This document shows, one piece after another, positions 1 through 6,896 of a DNA stretch of 9,496 bases. This DNA comes from an uncultured Selenomonadaceae bacterium (lineage in GTDB: Bacteria; Bacillota; Negativicutes; Selenomonadales; Selenomonadaceae), in assembly GCA_905236595.1 (NCBI GenBank), contig CAJORE010000062.1, positions 1 to 9,496 of the forward strand. Reading direction: 5' to 3'. Each line of letters opens with the position of its first letter. Position 1 is the stretch's first letter. Both the position numbers and the translations under genes were made by a program. The notes under the pieces were generated by a model, which worked only from the letters and a program-made list of their open reading frames with translations, searched no databases and was not told the DNA's origin.

Positions 1-44
1 AACGCGGTATCAGCCCTCGTTGTTATCGGCAATGCTCACCCGGT
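1..44. other. Short flank downstream of rel, no gene seen
   Basis: These bases follow the rel stop codon on the minus strand. I see no start codon with a ribosome binding site, no hairpin with a T-run and no other recognisable element. The next gene, if any, begins outside the window. Confidence 0.5.
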
Positions 45-2321
45 TTACACACCCTTTACGGCAAACTTGCGCGTGACGCTGTAAACGCCTTTCACGCCCC
101 TTAATTTGCGGGTCACGTCCGACAGAGCCACGGCGTCCTTTATGGAGAGCGACAAACGCACCGTTGCGGTGTGCGCCGTCTTATCCTGTTTGGCGCTCAT
201 GGAACAAAGCGGTACGCGCAAATTTTGCGGCACGGCGATAATTGTCTGCAGTACGCCGTCCGTATCGGCGGCGACCACATCAAGCTCCACGGTGTATTCG
301 CGCCCGGCGTCGGCCTTTTTGTCCCAATCGACTTCGATAATTCGCGTTGTGTCTTTTTCGGCAATTATGTTCGGACAATCGGCGCGGTGCACGGTGACGC
401 CGCGTCCCCGCGTCACAAAACCGATTACCGCATCTCCGGGAATGGGACTGCAACATTTGGCGGCGTGTGCCGTCATGCCGCGCTGTCCCGCCACCAAAAA
501 CGCCCGTTCGTAGCGAGCCGATTTTTTCGCGCCCGCTCCTCCGCTGCGGGTATTCGGCGCGTCGCTTGATTCGCGGCGGACGGAAACGACGCTTTTTTCC
601 GTCGCCGTCTCCGATTTGTTTGGTGCCGGTTGGCCGTGAACCGTCGTTGGCCGTTCTTTTTTGTAAAGATCAATAAGCCGCGACATGACACCGTTCAGCG
701 GGACACCGCCGTAGCCTACGGCCGCCAATAAATCATCGACTTGCAGAACGTTGAATTTTTTGGCGACTTCCGCCAAGCGTTCGCCGCCCGCCAATTCTTT
801 GAGGGAAAAGCCGAGTTTTTTGGCCTCTTTGTCCAAGAGCTCGCGACCGTTTTCGATATTTTCTTCGCGGCGTTCTTTTTTGAACCACGAACGAATTTTG
901 TTGCGCGTCTCGCTGGAGGCGACAAAGTTTAGCCAATCCAAAGAAGGAGTGCTGTTTTTATTGGTGATTACGGAGACAATATCCCCGTGTTTAAGCGGCG
1001 TGTCCAAGGTGACGATTCGCCCGTTTATTTTCGCCCCGACGCAAGTATGTCCGATCTGCGTGTGGATGCGATAGGCAAAGTCAACGGGGGTCGCCCCTTT
1101 GGGCAAACTGACGGCGTCGCCTTTGGGCGTAAAGACAAAGACGTCGCCGCTGAAAATGTCGGCCTTTAGCGCTTCAAAATATTCCTTGGGGTCGGTAAAT
1201 TCGTTTTGCAGGTTGATAAGTTGCCGGAGCCACGACATTTTTTGATCCATGTCGCTGATGGCGCGGCTGTTTTTGCCCGCTTCCTTGTATTTCCAATGTG
1301 CCGCCACACCGTACTCGGAGATTTGGTGCATCTTGAACGTGCGAATTTGAATCTCCAAAGGCGAGTCCTTCGTCATGACCGTCGTGTGCAACGACTGATA
1401 GCCGTTTGATTTCGGCATGGCGATATAATCCTTGAAACGGCCGGGGAGGGGTTTCCACATGGCGTGAATGACACCCAGCACTCCGTAGCAATCTTTGACC
1501 GACGGCACCAAAATACGAATGGCCGACAAGTCGTAAATCTCGCTGATGTCCTTGCCGTCGCGCTTCATTTTCTTGTATATGCTGTAAAAATGTTTGGCGC
1601 GGCCGCTTATTTCGCTTGCCAACCCCGCGTCCGCCAATTTGCGCCATATTGACGCGATGGCGGCATCAATGAACGATTGCCGCTCCCGGCGCTTTTTATC
1701 GACGCTTTCCACCAGTTCGTAATAGGTTTTGGGATCCAAATGCCGAAGGCACAAGTCCTCCAATTCCCATTTTATGCTTGATATGCCCAACCGGTTGGCC
1801 AGCGGCGCATAAATGTCAATCGTTTCTTTGGCAATGCGTTCTCTGGCTTCGTCGGACATATATTTGAGCGTCCGCATATTATGAAGGCGGTCGGCGAGTT
1901 TGATTATTATGACGCGAATATCGTCGGCCATTGCCAAGAACATTCGCCGATAATTTTCAAGTTGCCGTTCCTCTTTGGACTTGAATTCGACACGCGAAAG
2001 TTTGGTTACGCCACCTACAAGCATGGCAACCTCTTGGCCGAACATATTTTGAATGTCCTCGATGGTGTAGCTTGTGTCCTCAACTACGTCATGCAATATA
2101 GCGGCGGCGATTGCCTTGTCGTCGATATGCAGCTCGGTCAAAATGCGGGCTACGTTCAAGGGATGAATTATATACGCTTCGCCCGACTTGCGCGTTTGTC
2201 CGGCATGAGCGCCTTCGGCCAAATCGTAAGCGCGTTTGATAAGACCGGCATCGGCATGGGGCTGATAAGACAGCACCGTCCCGATAATGCCGGCAATGCT
2301 TATATCCGTATTGTGTTCCAT
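45..2321 (-). CDS. rel: Bifunctional (p)ppGpp synthetase/hydrolase (RelA/SpoT family, Rel)
   Basis: This cytosolic enzyme makes (p)ppGpp from ATP and GTP/GDP and also degrades it, setting the stringent response. The 758-residue length is typical of long RSH proteins. The N-terminal HD hydrolase domain (about 25-200) keeps R44, H53, the HDVVED motif (H77, D78, E81, D82) and N148. The synthetase domain (about 235-345) keeps R241, D264 in EIYDL, Y308, H312 and E323 in LEIQIR. The numbering matches the well-studied streptococcal Rel, so both activities should be intact. A TGS domain follows (about 388-450), then a helical region, a low-complexity linker (about 558-603), a KCCSPIPGD zinc-finger/RIS segment (C623, C624, H645, C649) and a C-terminal ACT domain (about 677-755). 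The ATG start has only a weak purine-rich site upstream. The gene lies downstream of the phosphoethanolamine transferase in the same direction and ends 44 bases from the window edge. The family call is very secure. Confidence 0.97.
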   Translation of the reverse strand: MEHNTDISIAGIIGTVLSYQPHADAGLIKRAYDLAEGAHAGQTRKSGEAYIIHPLNVARILTELHIDDKAIAAAILHDVVEDTSYTIEDIQNMFGQEVAMLVGGVTKLSRVEFKSKEERQLENYRRMFLAMADDIRVIIIKLADRLHNMRTLKYMSDEARERIAKETIDIYAPLANRLGISSIKWELEDLCLRHLDPKTYYELVESVDKKRRERQSFIDAAIASIWRKLADAGLASEISGRAKHFYSIYKKMKRDGKDISEIYDLSAIRILVPSVKDCYGVLGVIHAMWKPLPGRFKDYIAMPKSNGYQSLHTTVMTKDSPLEIQIRTFKMHQISEYGVAAHWKYKEAGKNSRAISDMDQKMSWLRQLINLQNEFTDPKEYFEALKADIFSGDVFVFTPKGDAVSLPKGATPVDFAYRIHTQIGHTCVGAKINGRIVTLDTPLKHGDIVSVITNKNSTPSLDWLNFVASSETRNKIRSWFKKERREENIENGRELLDKEAKKLGFSLKELAGGERLAEVAKKFNVLQVDDLLAAVGYGGVPLNGVMSRLIDLYKKERPTTVHGQPAPNKSETATEKSVVSVRRESSDAPNTRSGGAGAKKSARYERAFLVAGQRGMTAHAAKCCSPIPGDAVIGFVTRGRGVTVHRADCPNIIAEKDTTRIIEVDWDKKADAGREYTVELDVVAADTDGVLQTIIAVPQNLRVPLCSMSAKQDKTAHTATVRLSLSIKDAVALSDVTRKLRGVKGVYSVTRKFAVKGV

Positions 2322-2362
2322 GGTCTTACACTTTCTTTATTGGAGATTACCGGTAATGTCTC

Positions 2363-2391
2363 GATTTATCATAAAACAGCCTGTTTGTCAA
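2363..2391 (-). promoter_or_regulatory. Candidate sigma-70 type promoter for rel
   Basis: On the minus strand a perfect TTGACA (2386-2391) is followed after 17 bases by TAAATC (2363-2368), a weak -10 with three of six consensus bases. A better -10, TATGAT (2368-2373), overlaps it but sits only 12 bases from TTGACA. Transcription would start near 2356 and give a leader of about 35 bases before the rel ATG. It would let rel be expressed apart from hypC and the transferase. The call rests only on matching hexamers. Confidence 0.4.
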
Positions 2392-2401
2392 ATGGAGCCG
2401 C

Positions 2402-2457
2402 CGCAAAAACCGTTTGCGTGTTGCCGCCCGACTTGGCGGCTGTGTGCGGCGGGCGGC
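2402..2457 (-). terminator. GC-rich hairpin cluster after the transferase, possible weak terminator
   Basis: Three perfect inverted repeats sit here: CGCAAA/TTTGCG (2402-2407 with 2413-2418), GCCGCC/GGCGGC (2423-2428 with 2435-2440) and an alternative 8-base pair GCCGCCCG/CGGGCGGC (2423-2430 with 2450-2457). The last two share an arm and exclude each other. On the minus strand no clean U-run directly follows any stem (a five-T stretch lies inside the last hairpin), so this is not a textbook intrinsic terminator. It may attenuate transcription or protect the 3' end of the upstream mRNA. Confidence 0.35.
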
Positions 2458-2499
2458 GCGTAACAATGAGTGCAAAAGGCGCAAGACAATAAACGGGGG

Positions 2500-4323
2500 C
2501 TACTCCTTCGGATCTTCGGCGATGGCGTGTGAACCTAACATTGTCGTCAAATTGTCGCGCCCGAAGCCGTAATCGGCGGACGAAAAGTCCTGCGTCTTTT
2601 CGTAGCGATTGTTTTTTGTCGCGCCCAATATACCGCAAAGTGTATCGTAAAGCATATCGTTCGTAAAGTATTCCTCGCGATGGCGTTTTAGCGTATGGGC
2701 TTCGTCGGGAAACAGGCTTTGATATTCGGGCGAAAGGTAGATGAAGAACGGTATGCGCACCATATCGAAGCTGAATACATCGGGGTTATGGCTTATATGC
2801 AAGTTTTCGCCGTGATCGGAAAAGTATAAAAAGGCGGCTAAATTAAGATTGTCGCGGGCGTAGGTGAAGAGTTCCCGCAAAACATAATCGGTGTAGCGAA
2901 TCGAATTGGCGTAACTTGGTGTCGTGTCTGCCCATGCTTCCCCCAATTTTGCGCCGTCCTCTTTTGTCCATTGGGCGAATGTGTAGGGATAGCGATTGTA
3001 ATAATATATATGACTGCCGATGAGATGAAAGACAATGAAGTTATTTTTGGTGGCATCGACGGTTTTTAGGTAGTCCAAAAGATCAATGTCGTATTTGTCG
3101 GTGAAGGTATAGGAATCGTCCGTCCATTCGGCGCGATCCGCCGTTTTGGCGATAAGTGTCGTCACGCTGTCGTACTGCCCGTAACGGCCTTGATTGCTGA
3201 ACCATGCCGTTGTGTCAAATCCCGCCTTTTTTGCCACGTCGATTATGGACACCGAATCCAAAAAATCCTTGTCGTTATATTGGCTCTGCTCCGTCAACGC
3301 CCGTTGCAAAGAAGGAACCGTTTGCGACCATGACGAATAGGCATGGGAAAAGACGGTAAAATCGGGGTTGTTTAGTTGTTCATTCAGCCACGGCGTATCA
3401 TCAAAGGGAAAGTCCGGCGTAAAAGCGCGCATATAATCCCGCGAGGCCGATTCGCCGATAACGACGATAACGGTCTGCGGCGCGGCGGCTTTTTCCGGCA
3501 GGGCGCCTTCCTTGTCCACTTGCAAATCGGCGAAGCGTTGCCCGTGGCGCTTGCCGTATTCGGCGGTTTGTTCGGCGTAGCTTGTCACGTCTTTCCACAA
3601 TCCGGCAACGGACGAATCGGGAATGTATTCAATGAAAGCAATGTAAAATGACAGGAGCGTCAACACGGCCAATACGCCGCTTTTGCAAGAAGACGGCGGT
3701 TGCTCGCGGTAATATGTGAGTGATCTGATATGCGCGTGGTAAGCCATGCGGCACAAAAAAGCGATAACCGCCGCAATTAAGAGAAACCAAACACCAACGT
3801 TGGCTTCCAAAAAGTCAATGCTTTCGCGCCAGTTCGTCATGTATAAACTCATCAGCGACGCCGGCGACAGCGCGTGCCAAACCATGACGTAATATGCGTA
3901 CTCTATAAACGGGACGAGGAGCAGCAAGAAATTGAGAAGGGTCATTAGCGCCGCCGCCGGCCTAACGTTCATGGGGCGGGCGATAAGTTGTTCAAGCGAC
4001 GCCAAAAAAACCAAGAACGCCGTGCCGATGATGAAATCAAAGGACACCAAGGACATGAACCAGGCCGCCAAATAAGTCCAGGTGTAAATAATCGGGAACG
4101 CCGTCCCCCAACCGACGGCGGTAATCAAATTCGGCAGATTGTCGCCGACGAACAGGTGCCGTCCGTTTGCCCATTGCAAAACGATAAGGGTAAAAATCAC
4201 GGGCAGAAGAATGGGCATAAAATACTTGGCGCCCATATTCTGCCCAATGTTTATGTAAAATGCGACGGACGTCAAGAAAAAGCCGACCGCCGCCGCCGTG
4301 TATCGAATTAAATTGTCGCTCAT
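2500..4323 (-). CDS. Membrane phosphoethanolamine transferase (sulfatase-fold, EptA/CptA-like)
   Basis: This protein probably moves phosphoethanolamine from phosphatidylethanolamine onto lipid A or LPS core sugars at the outer face of the inner membrane. From the ATG it is 607 residues. The N-terminal third has about six hydrophobic segments (roughly 8-26, 33-51, 70-95, 95-146, 176-195, 215-234). The rest is an alkaline-phosphatase-type domain with VIGESASRD (metal-binding E291), the candidate nucleophile T335 in SQTVPSL, FHLIGSH (H433, H438) and SDHGE (D503, H504). I chose the ATG at 4323 because GGTGA lies seven bases upstream. A TTG 11 codons earlier, overlapping the hypC stop, has no such site. 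Unlike EptA and MCR enzymes, the periplasmic domain has almost no cysteines, so the three-disulfide pattern is absent and CptA/EptC-like relatives are a better comparison. The family is clear; the acceptor (lipid A, core heptose or a glycan) cannot be told from sequence alone. Confidence 0.9.
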   Translation of the reverse strand: MSDNLIRYTAAAVGFFLTSVAFYINIGQNMGAKYFMPILLPVIFTLIVLQWANGRHLFVGDNLPNLITAVGWGTAFPIIYTWTYLAAWFMSLVSFDFIIGTAFLVFLASLEQLIARPMNVRPAAALMTLLNFLLLLVPFIEYAYYVMVWHALSPASLMSLYMTNWRESIDFLEANVGVWFLLIAAVIAFLCRMAYHAHIRSLTYYREQPPSSCKSGVLAVLTLLSFYIAFIEYIPDSSVAGLWKDVTSYAEQTAEYGKRHGQRFADLQVDKEGALPEKAAAPQTVIVVIGESASRDYMRAFTPDFPFDDTPWLNEQLNNPDFTVFSHAYSSWSQTVPSLQRALTEQSQYNDKDFLDSVSIIDVAKKAGFDTTAWFSNQGRYGQYDSVTTLIAKTADRAEWTDDSYTFTDKYDIDLLDYLKTVDATKNNFIVFHLIGSHIYYYNRYPYTFAQWTKEDGAKLGEAWADTTPSYANSIRYTDYVLRELFTYARDNLNLAAFLYFSDHGENLHISHNPDVFSFDMVRIPFFIYLSPEYQSLFPDEAHTLKRHREEYFTNDMLYDTLCGILGATKNNRYEKTQDFSSADYGFGRDNLTTMLGSHAIAEDPKE

Positions 4324-4330
4324 AAGAACA

Positions 4331-4335
4331 TCACC
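4331..4335 (-). promoter_or_regulatory. Ribosome binding site deciding the transferase start
   Basis: GGTGA on the minus strand lies seven bases before the ATG at 4323. No comparable purine-rich site precedes the upstream TTG at 4356, so this site favours the shorter 607-residue protein. Confidence 0.65.
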
Positions 4336-4352
4336 GTAAATGCCGCCGCGGA

Positions 4353-4595
4353 TCAATCGGTAAGCGCTGTAACCGTTCGCGGTGCGCCGTGCATTTCCGC
4401 AAGCAAAGCATCGGTTTCTGCCGCATCCTTTTCTTCAACCTTTTGCATGGCAAACCCCGCGTGAACGAGGACAAAATCGCCGACGCACGCATCGGGCAAA
4501 AGCATGAGGCTCACTTTTCGCCGCACGCCGGAACGTTCAACGAAAGCCACTTGCCCGTCGATTTTCGTTACTTTAGCCGGGACAGCCAAACACAT
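4353..4595 (-). CDS. hypC: HypC/HupF-family hydrogenase maturation chaperone
   Basis: HypC is a small cytosolic chaperone that, with HypD, carries the Fe(CN)2CO group and delivers it to the large subunit of [NiFe] hydrogenases. The 80-residue length is normal. The N-terminus MCLAVPAKV carries the essential cysteine C2, which becomes the true N-terminus region after methionine removal. The OB-fold follows, with the family-typical VLVHAGFAMQKV (H45). A strong GGAGG site sits eight bases before the ATG. It ends 29 bases before the start of the phosphoethanolamine transferase, so the two are probably co-transcribed. No hydrogenase subunit or other hyp gene is visible nearby, which is unusual because hypC normally sits in a hyp cluster. 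The family call is secure; that this copy serves a hydrogenase is inferred. Confidence 0.93.
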   Translation of the reverse strand: MCLAVPAKVTKIDGQVAFVERSGVRRKVSLMLLPDACVGDFVLVHAGFAMQKVEEKDAAETDALLAEMHGAPRTVTALTD

Positions 4596-4603
4596 AACTT
4601 GTG

Positions 4604-4608
4604 CCTCC
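4604..4608 (-). promoter_or_regulatory. Ribosome binding site of hypC
   Basis: GGAGG on the minus strand lies eight bases before the hypC ATG, a near-ideal Shine-Dalgarno site that supports the start at 4595. Confidence 0.75.
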
Positions 4609-4636
4609 CCAAATTCTTCTTCTTCAAAGTCTAATC

Positions 4637-4665
4637 ATAATACACAAAAAGCCCTACGAAAGCAA
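4637..4665 (-). promoter_or_regulatory. Candidate sigma-70 type promoter for hypC and the transferase
   Basis: On the minus strand TTGCTT (4660-4665) and TATTAT (4637-4642) are separated by exactly 17 bases, a good vegetative promoter match. Transcription would begin near 4630 and give a leader of about 35 bases carrying the strong hypC ribosome binding site. Confidence 0.55.
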
Positions 4666-4668
4666 GCC

Positions 4669-4684
4669 TTCAGAAGTTTTTCAG
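4669..4684. repeat. TTCAG direct repeat with 11-base phasing
   Basis: TTCAG occurs at 4669-4673 and again at 4680-4684, starting 11 bases apart. OmpR/PhoP/PhoB-type regulators typically bind direct repeats with this helical spacing, and the adjacent gene encodes such a regulator. The unit is only five bases, so chance is a real alternative. Confidence 0.25.
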
Positions 4685-4710
4685 TCTGTTTTGTTACTTT
4701 GACGGCAACG

Positions 4711-4716
4711 AGGTGA
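4711..4716 (+). promoter_or_regulatory. Ribosome binding site deciding the response-regulator start
   Basis: AGGTGA (inside GAGGTGA) lies eight bases before the GTG at 4725. It overlaps the other in-frame GTG at 4713, which therefore is part of the Shine-Dalgarno site rather than the start codon. Confidence 0.75.
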
Positions 4717-4724
4717 CTTGTATC

Positions 4725-5408
4725 GTGAAAATTTTACTTGCCGAAGACGATTTGCGTTTAGGCAAACTTACCAAATATATGCTCGAACAAAACAAAATCA
4801 CCGTCGAATGGATTACCGACGGCGGCGACATCGAAGAATACGCCGAATACACCGAATACGACGTGTTGGTTTTGGATTGGATGATGCCGAATGTTACGGG
4901 GATTGACGCTTGTCATGCCTTGCGACAAAAGGGTTATGGCCGAGCGATTTTGTTGTTGACCGCTCGCGACTCCGTTGAAGATCGTGTGGCGGGGCTTGAT
5001 GCCGGTGCCGACGATTATCTTGTCAAGCCCTTTGAATTTGCCGAATTGCTGGCGCGGCTTCGCGCCCTTTCGCGGCGCAGCACGCAACAAATAACCCACG
5101 AGGAAACGGCTGTCGGGGATTTCATCTTGAACCGCACGGCCAAGTCGCTCAGCAAGCATGGCGAAGTCATACAGCTTTCGCCGCGGGAGTTTCAAATATT
5201 TGACTTGTTGGCGCAAAACCTGGGGTTGGTTGTGCCGCGTGAAGTCATTTTGGATCGCATTTGGGGCATGGAGGCGGATGTAACCGACAACAGCATCGAC
5301 ACTTACATGAAAATTTTGCGAAAAAAATTGGGCGAAACCGGCGGCAGTCTGATTAAGACCGTACGCGGCGTCGGCTACCGCTTGGAAGCCGATCCGAAAA
5401 AACGATGA
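4725..5408 (+). CDS. OmpR/PhoB-family two-component response regulator
   Basis: This is a cytosolic transcription factor switched on by phosphate transfer from the partner kinase. It is 227 residues long from the GTG start, which gives the classic opening MKILLAEDD. The receiver domain (about 1-115) has the acidic pocket D8/D9, phospho-acceptor D51 in LVLDWMMP, T79 and K101 in LVKPF. The winged-helix DNA-binding domain (about 128-222) ends in the typical VRGVGYRLE. An in-frame GTG four codons upstream lies within the AGGTGA ribosome binding site, so I reject it. The stop codon overlaps the start of the kinase gene as ATGA, so the two are translationally coupled. Its targets are unknown; the divergently placed hypC-transferase unit and its own promoter are the obvious candidates. 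I cannot assign a named ortholog such as PmrA or PhoP from sequence alone. Confidence 0.95.
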   Translation: MKILLAEDDLRLGKLTKYMLEQNKITVEWITDGGDIEEYAEYTEYDVLVLDWMMPNVTGIDACHALRQKGYGRAILLLTARDSVEDRVAGLDAGADDYLVKPFEFAELLARLRALSRRSTQQITHEETAVGDFILNRTAKSLSKHGEVIQLSPREFQIFDLLAQNLGLVVPREVILDRIWGMEADVTDNSIDTYMKILRKKLGETGGSLIKTVRGVGYRLEADPKKR

Positions 5409-6727
5409 GCGTCGGTATGTTTTCGCGGTCGCGCCGCCGCCTGACGTTGTTTTACGCCGGAGTGATGTGTCTTTTTCTGGTTGTGTTGATCTTTGTCGTG
5501 CAGAAAACCATGGAATGGTCGCTGACCAGCGAACAGAGCAACGAGCTTATGGATACCGCCACCAGCATTGTGGATGCGCAACATTATGCCAATCAACATA
5601 CCGACTCAAGTTTGAACGACGACAACAATTTTTATCGCAACATCAACGAGCGGTTGTTCTTTTACGTTTTTGATGCCGACGGGAAATTGCTCAACTTTTC
5701 GCGAGCCTCCTTTCGCATCGAGCCGTTCATTTTGGATGTTATCGCCGAATGGGACGCGCCCGACGGTGATGTTAAGGTATATGGCAAAACAGCCGAAAAC
5801 GGTCGCGAAACAAAGGTGATGATGACGGCGCGCATCGTCTATCAAGCCGGCAATGATCCGCAAACGGTTTATGTCGGCAAAGATGTTACCGCCATGTACT
5901 ACGGCTTGCAGAAAGCGACGTACGCCTTGATTTTTTTGGGCATTTTGGCGCTTATAGCCGCGTCGGTCATTGGCTTTTTTATGAGCGGCAAAGCAATGGT
6001 GCCGCTTAAGGAAGCTTATGAGCGGCAACGTCAGTTCGCCGCCGATGCTTCCCACGAATTGCGTACGCCGCTGGCCGTTGTTATGGCTTCCGCCGATTTG
6101 TTGGACAATGCTCCCGGGATAAACGATCCGTTCTTAAAACAGGTCATTGCCGACGTACGCGACGAAGTAAAAAAAATGTCCCGCTTGGTGGGGGATTTAT
6201 TGGTGGTGGCACGCAGCGACAACAAAGCTCTAAAACTCAATCGAACCAATTTTGATTTGGCGGATGTTTTGGAGCAAACGGTGCGAATGATTACGCCGAT
6301 AGCGGAAAAAAAGAACATCGCCGTCACGGTGGACAAAGGCGCCGCCGACGAAGGAGCGGCCACAAAAGTTTTCGTTTATGCCGACGAGCAACGTATACGG
6401 CAACTTGTTATGATTCTGACGGACAATGCCGTCAAATATACGCCGCAAAACGGCAAAGTCACCTTGGGCATTGACCGTACCCACAAGGATGACAACAAAA
6501 TCGGCTTCTTCGTTGCCGATACGGGCATCGGCATTGCCGACGAAGACAAGGAACGTATCTTCGATCGTTTTTTTCGCGTGGACAAAGCTCGGTCGCGGGC
6601 TATGGGCGGCAACGGCTTGGGACTGGCCATAGCGCAGGAAATTGTCAATCTGCACGACGGACAAATAGCCGTCGAAAGCAAATTGGCGGGCGGAACAAAG
6701 TTTATCGTGGAGTTGCCCGCCGATTAG
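5405..6727 (+). CDS. Membrane sensor histidine kinase, partner of the upstream regulator
   Basis: This inner-membrane kinase autophosphorylates on histidine and passes the phosphate to the upstream regulator. It has 440 residues. A first transmembrane helix (about 16-33) and a second (about 173-193) bracket an extracytoplasmic sensor of roughly 135 residues with no family I recognise. The DHp segment has the phospho-accepting H217 in SHELRTP. The ATPase domain has the N box (N341 in TDNAVKYTP), G1 DTGIGI (372-377), the F-box FDRFFRVD and G2 GGNGLGLAI. The stretch between the second helix and the DHp helix is only about 15-20 residues, so a full HAMP domain appears to be missing. Its ATG overlaps the regulator stop by four bases, and a strong terminator follows it. 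The signal sensed is unknown; adjacency to an envelope-modifying enzyme makes an envelope cue attractive but unproven. Confidence 0.95.
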   Translation: MSVGMFSRSRRRLTLFYAGVMCLFLVVLIFVVQKTMEWSLTSEQSNELMDTATSIVDAQHYANQHTDSSLNDDNNFYRNINERLFFYVFDADGKLLNFSRASFRIEPFILDVIAEWDAPDGDVKVYGKTAENGRETKVMMTARIVYQAGNDPQTVYVGKDVTAMYYGLQKATYALIFLGILALIAASVIGFFMSGKAMVPLKEAYERQRQFAADASHELRTPLAVVMASADLLDNAPGINDPFLKQVIADVRDEVKKMSRLVGDLLVVARSDNKALKLNRTNFDLADVLEQTVRMITPIAEKKNIAVTVDKGAADEGAATKVFVYADEQRIRQLVMILTDNAVKYTPQNGKVTLGIDRTHKDDNKIGFFVADTGIGIADEDKERIFDRFFRVDKARSRAMGGNGLGLAIAQEIVNLHDGQIAVESKLAGGTKFIVELPAD

Positions 6728-6759
6728 CCGACGGGGAACCCGGAAACTGTTCACCGCAA

Positions 6760-6795
6760 GAAGGGCGATGCGGCCAAGCACCGCCCTTCCTTTTT
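6760..6795 (+). terminator. Rho-independent terminator of the two-component operon
   Basis: GAAGGGCG (6760-6767) pairs perfectly with CGCCCTTC (6782-6789). After one mismatch, TGC/GCA extends the stem inward to a six-base loop. CTTTTT follows directly (6790-6795). It lies 32 bases after the kinase stop codon and should separate this operon from the glyQS unit. Confidence 0.88.
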
Positions 6796-6850
6796 GTCGG
6801 TCGGCAGGAAAATTCTCTTTTGCGGCGAATACGCAAAAAGTGTCGGTCGG
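6795..6850 (+). repeat. Direct repeat TGTCGGTCGG
   Basis: The 10-base sequence TGTCGGTCGG occurs at 6795-6804 and 6841-6850, 46 bases apart, in the leader of the DUF1232-glyQS unit. The second copy forms part of the arm of the large stem-loop. Its role is unknown. Confidence 0.5.
6818..6838. repeat. Inverted repeat TTTTGCG-N7-CGCAAAA, possible operator or hairpin
   Basis: The 7-base arms at 6818-6824 and 6832-6838 are perfectly complementary around a 7-base spacer. The symmetry fits either a dimeric regulator site or an RNA hairpin. No U-run follows, so it is not a terminator. Confidence 0.4.
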
Positions 6851-6878
6851 ATTTTTGGCAATCCGACTTCGCACCGAC
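6842..6878 (+). ncRNA. Stem-loop in the leader of the DUF1232-glyQS unit
   Basis: GTCGGATT (6846-6853) pairs perfectly with AATCCGAC (6860-6867) around a six-base loop. GTCGG at 6842-6846 can also pair with CCGAC at 6874-6878, giving a longer bulged stem if one base pair is traded. A competing pairing, TCCGA (6862-6866) with TCGGA (6884-6888), would break it. It could be a regulatory leader; no known riboswitch or T-box core is recognisable. Confidence 0.35.
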
Positions 6879-6896
6879 GAGAATCGGACATACAAG

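Larger units (their letters stand above)
2322..2499. other. Intergenic region between the transferase and rel
   Basis: This 178-base gap holds a GC-rich cluster of inverted repeats (2402-2457) on the transferase-proximal side and a candidate promoter (2363-2391) on the rel-proximal side. Open frames crossing it are extensions of antisense frames from rel or the transferase and carry no recognisable protein. I see no small gene in it. Confidence 0.6.
4596..4724. promoter_or_regulatory. Divergent intergenic region between hypC and the two-component system
   Basis: The leftward hypC unit and the rightward regulator-kinase unit both start from this short region. It holds a good minus-strand promoter, an 11-base-phased TTCAG pair and a short TTC run (four copies, 4614-4625). 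A rightward -10-like CATAAT (4636-4641) overlaps the leftward -10, but its -35 partner TTCTTC (4614-4619) is weak, so the rightward promoter is not settled. Confidence 0.55.

Noticed and set aside
1..20. Minus-strand GATACCGCG resembling the end of a T-box antiterminator
   Set aside because: The essential TGGN bulge is absent (TGAT instead), and only 44 bases separate it from the rel stop, leaving no room for the specifier stem outside coding sequence.
1881..2492. A 203-codon plus-strand open frame over the start of rel
   Set aside because: It is antisense to the highly conserved HD domain of Rel and has no recognisable domain or ribosome binding site.
4324..4356. Extending the transferase to a TTG at 4356
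   Set aside because: No ribosome binding site precedes it and it would overlap hypC, whereas the ATG at 4323 has GGTGA seven bases upstream and starts right before the first membrane helix.
4614..4625. Four TTC units (GAA in the hypC leader) as a phase-variable repeat
   Set aside because: Four triplets are too few to suggest slippage-based switching, and they lie between the -10 box and the ribosome binding site, not in the promoter spacer.
4713..4724. Extending the response regulator to the GTG at 4713
   Set aside because: That GTG is part of the AGGTGA ribosome binding site for the GTG at 4725, which gives the canonical MKILLAEDD opening.
6751..6795. CACCGC followed by a strong terminator, looking like a T-box 3' end before glyQS
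   Set aside because: No TGGN-type bulge or antiterminator pairing is visible, and the hairpin sits 32 bases after the kinase stop, where a plain operon terminator is expected.
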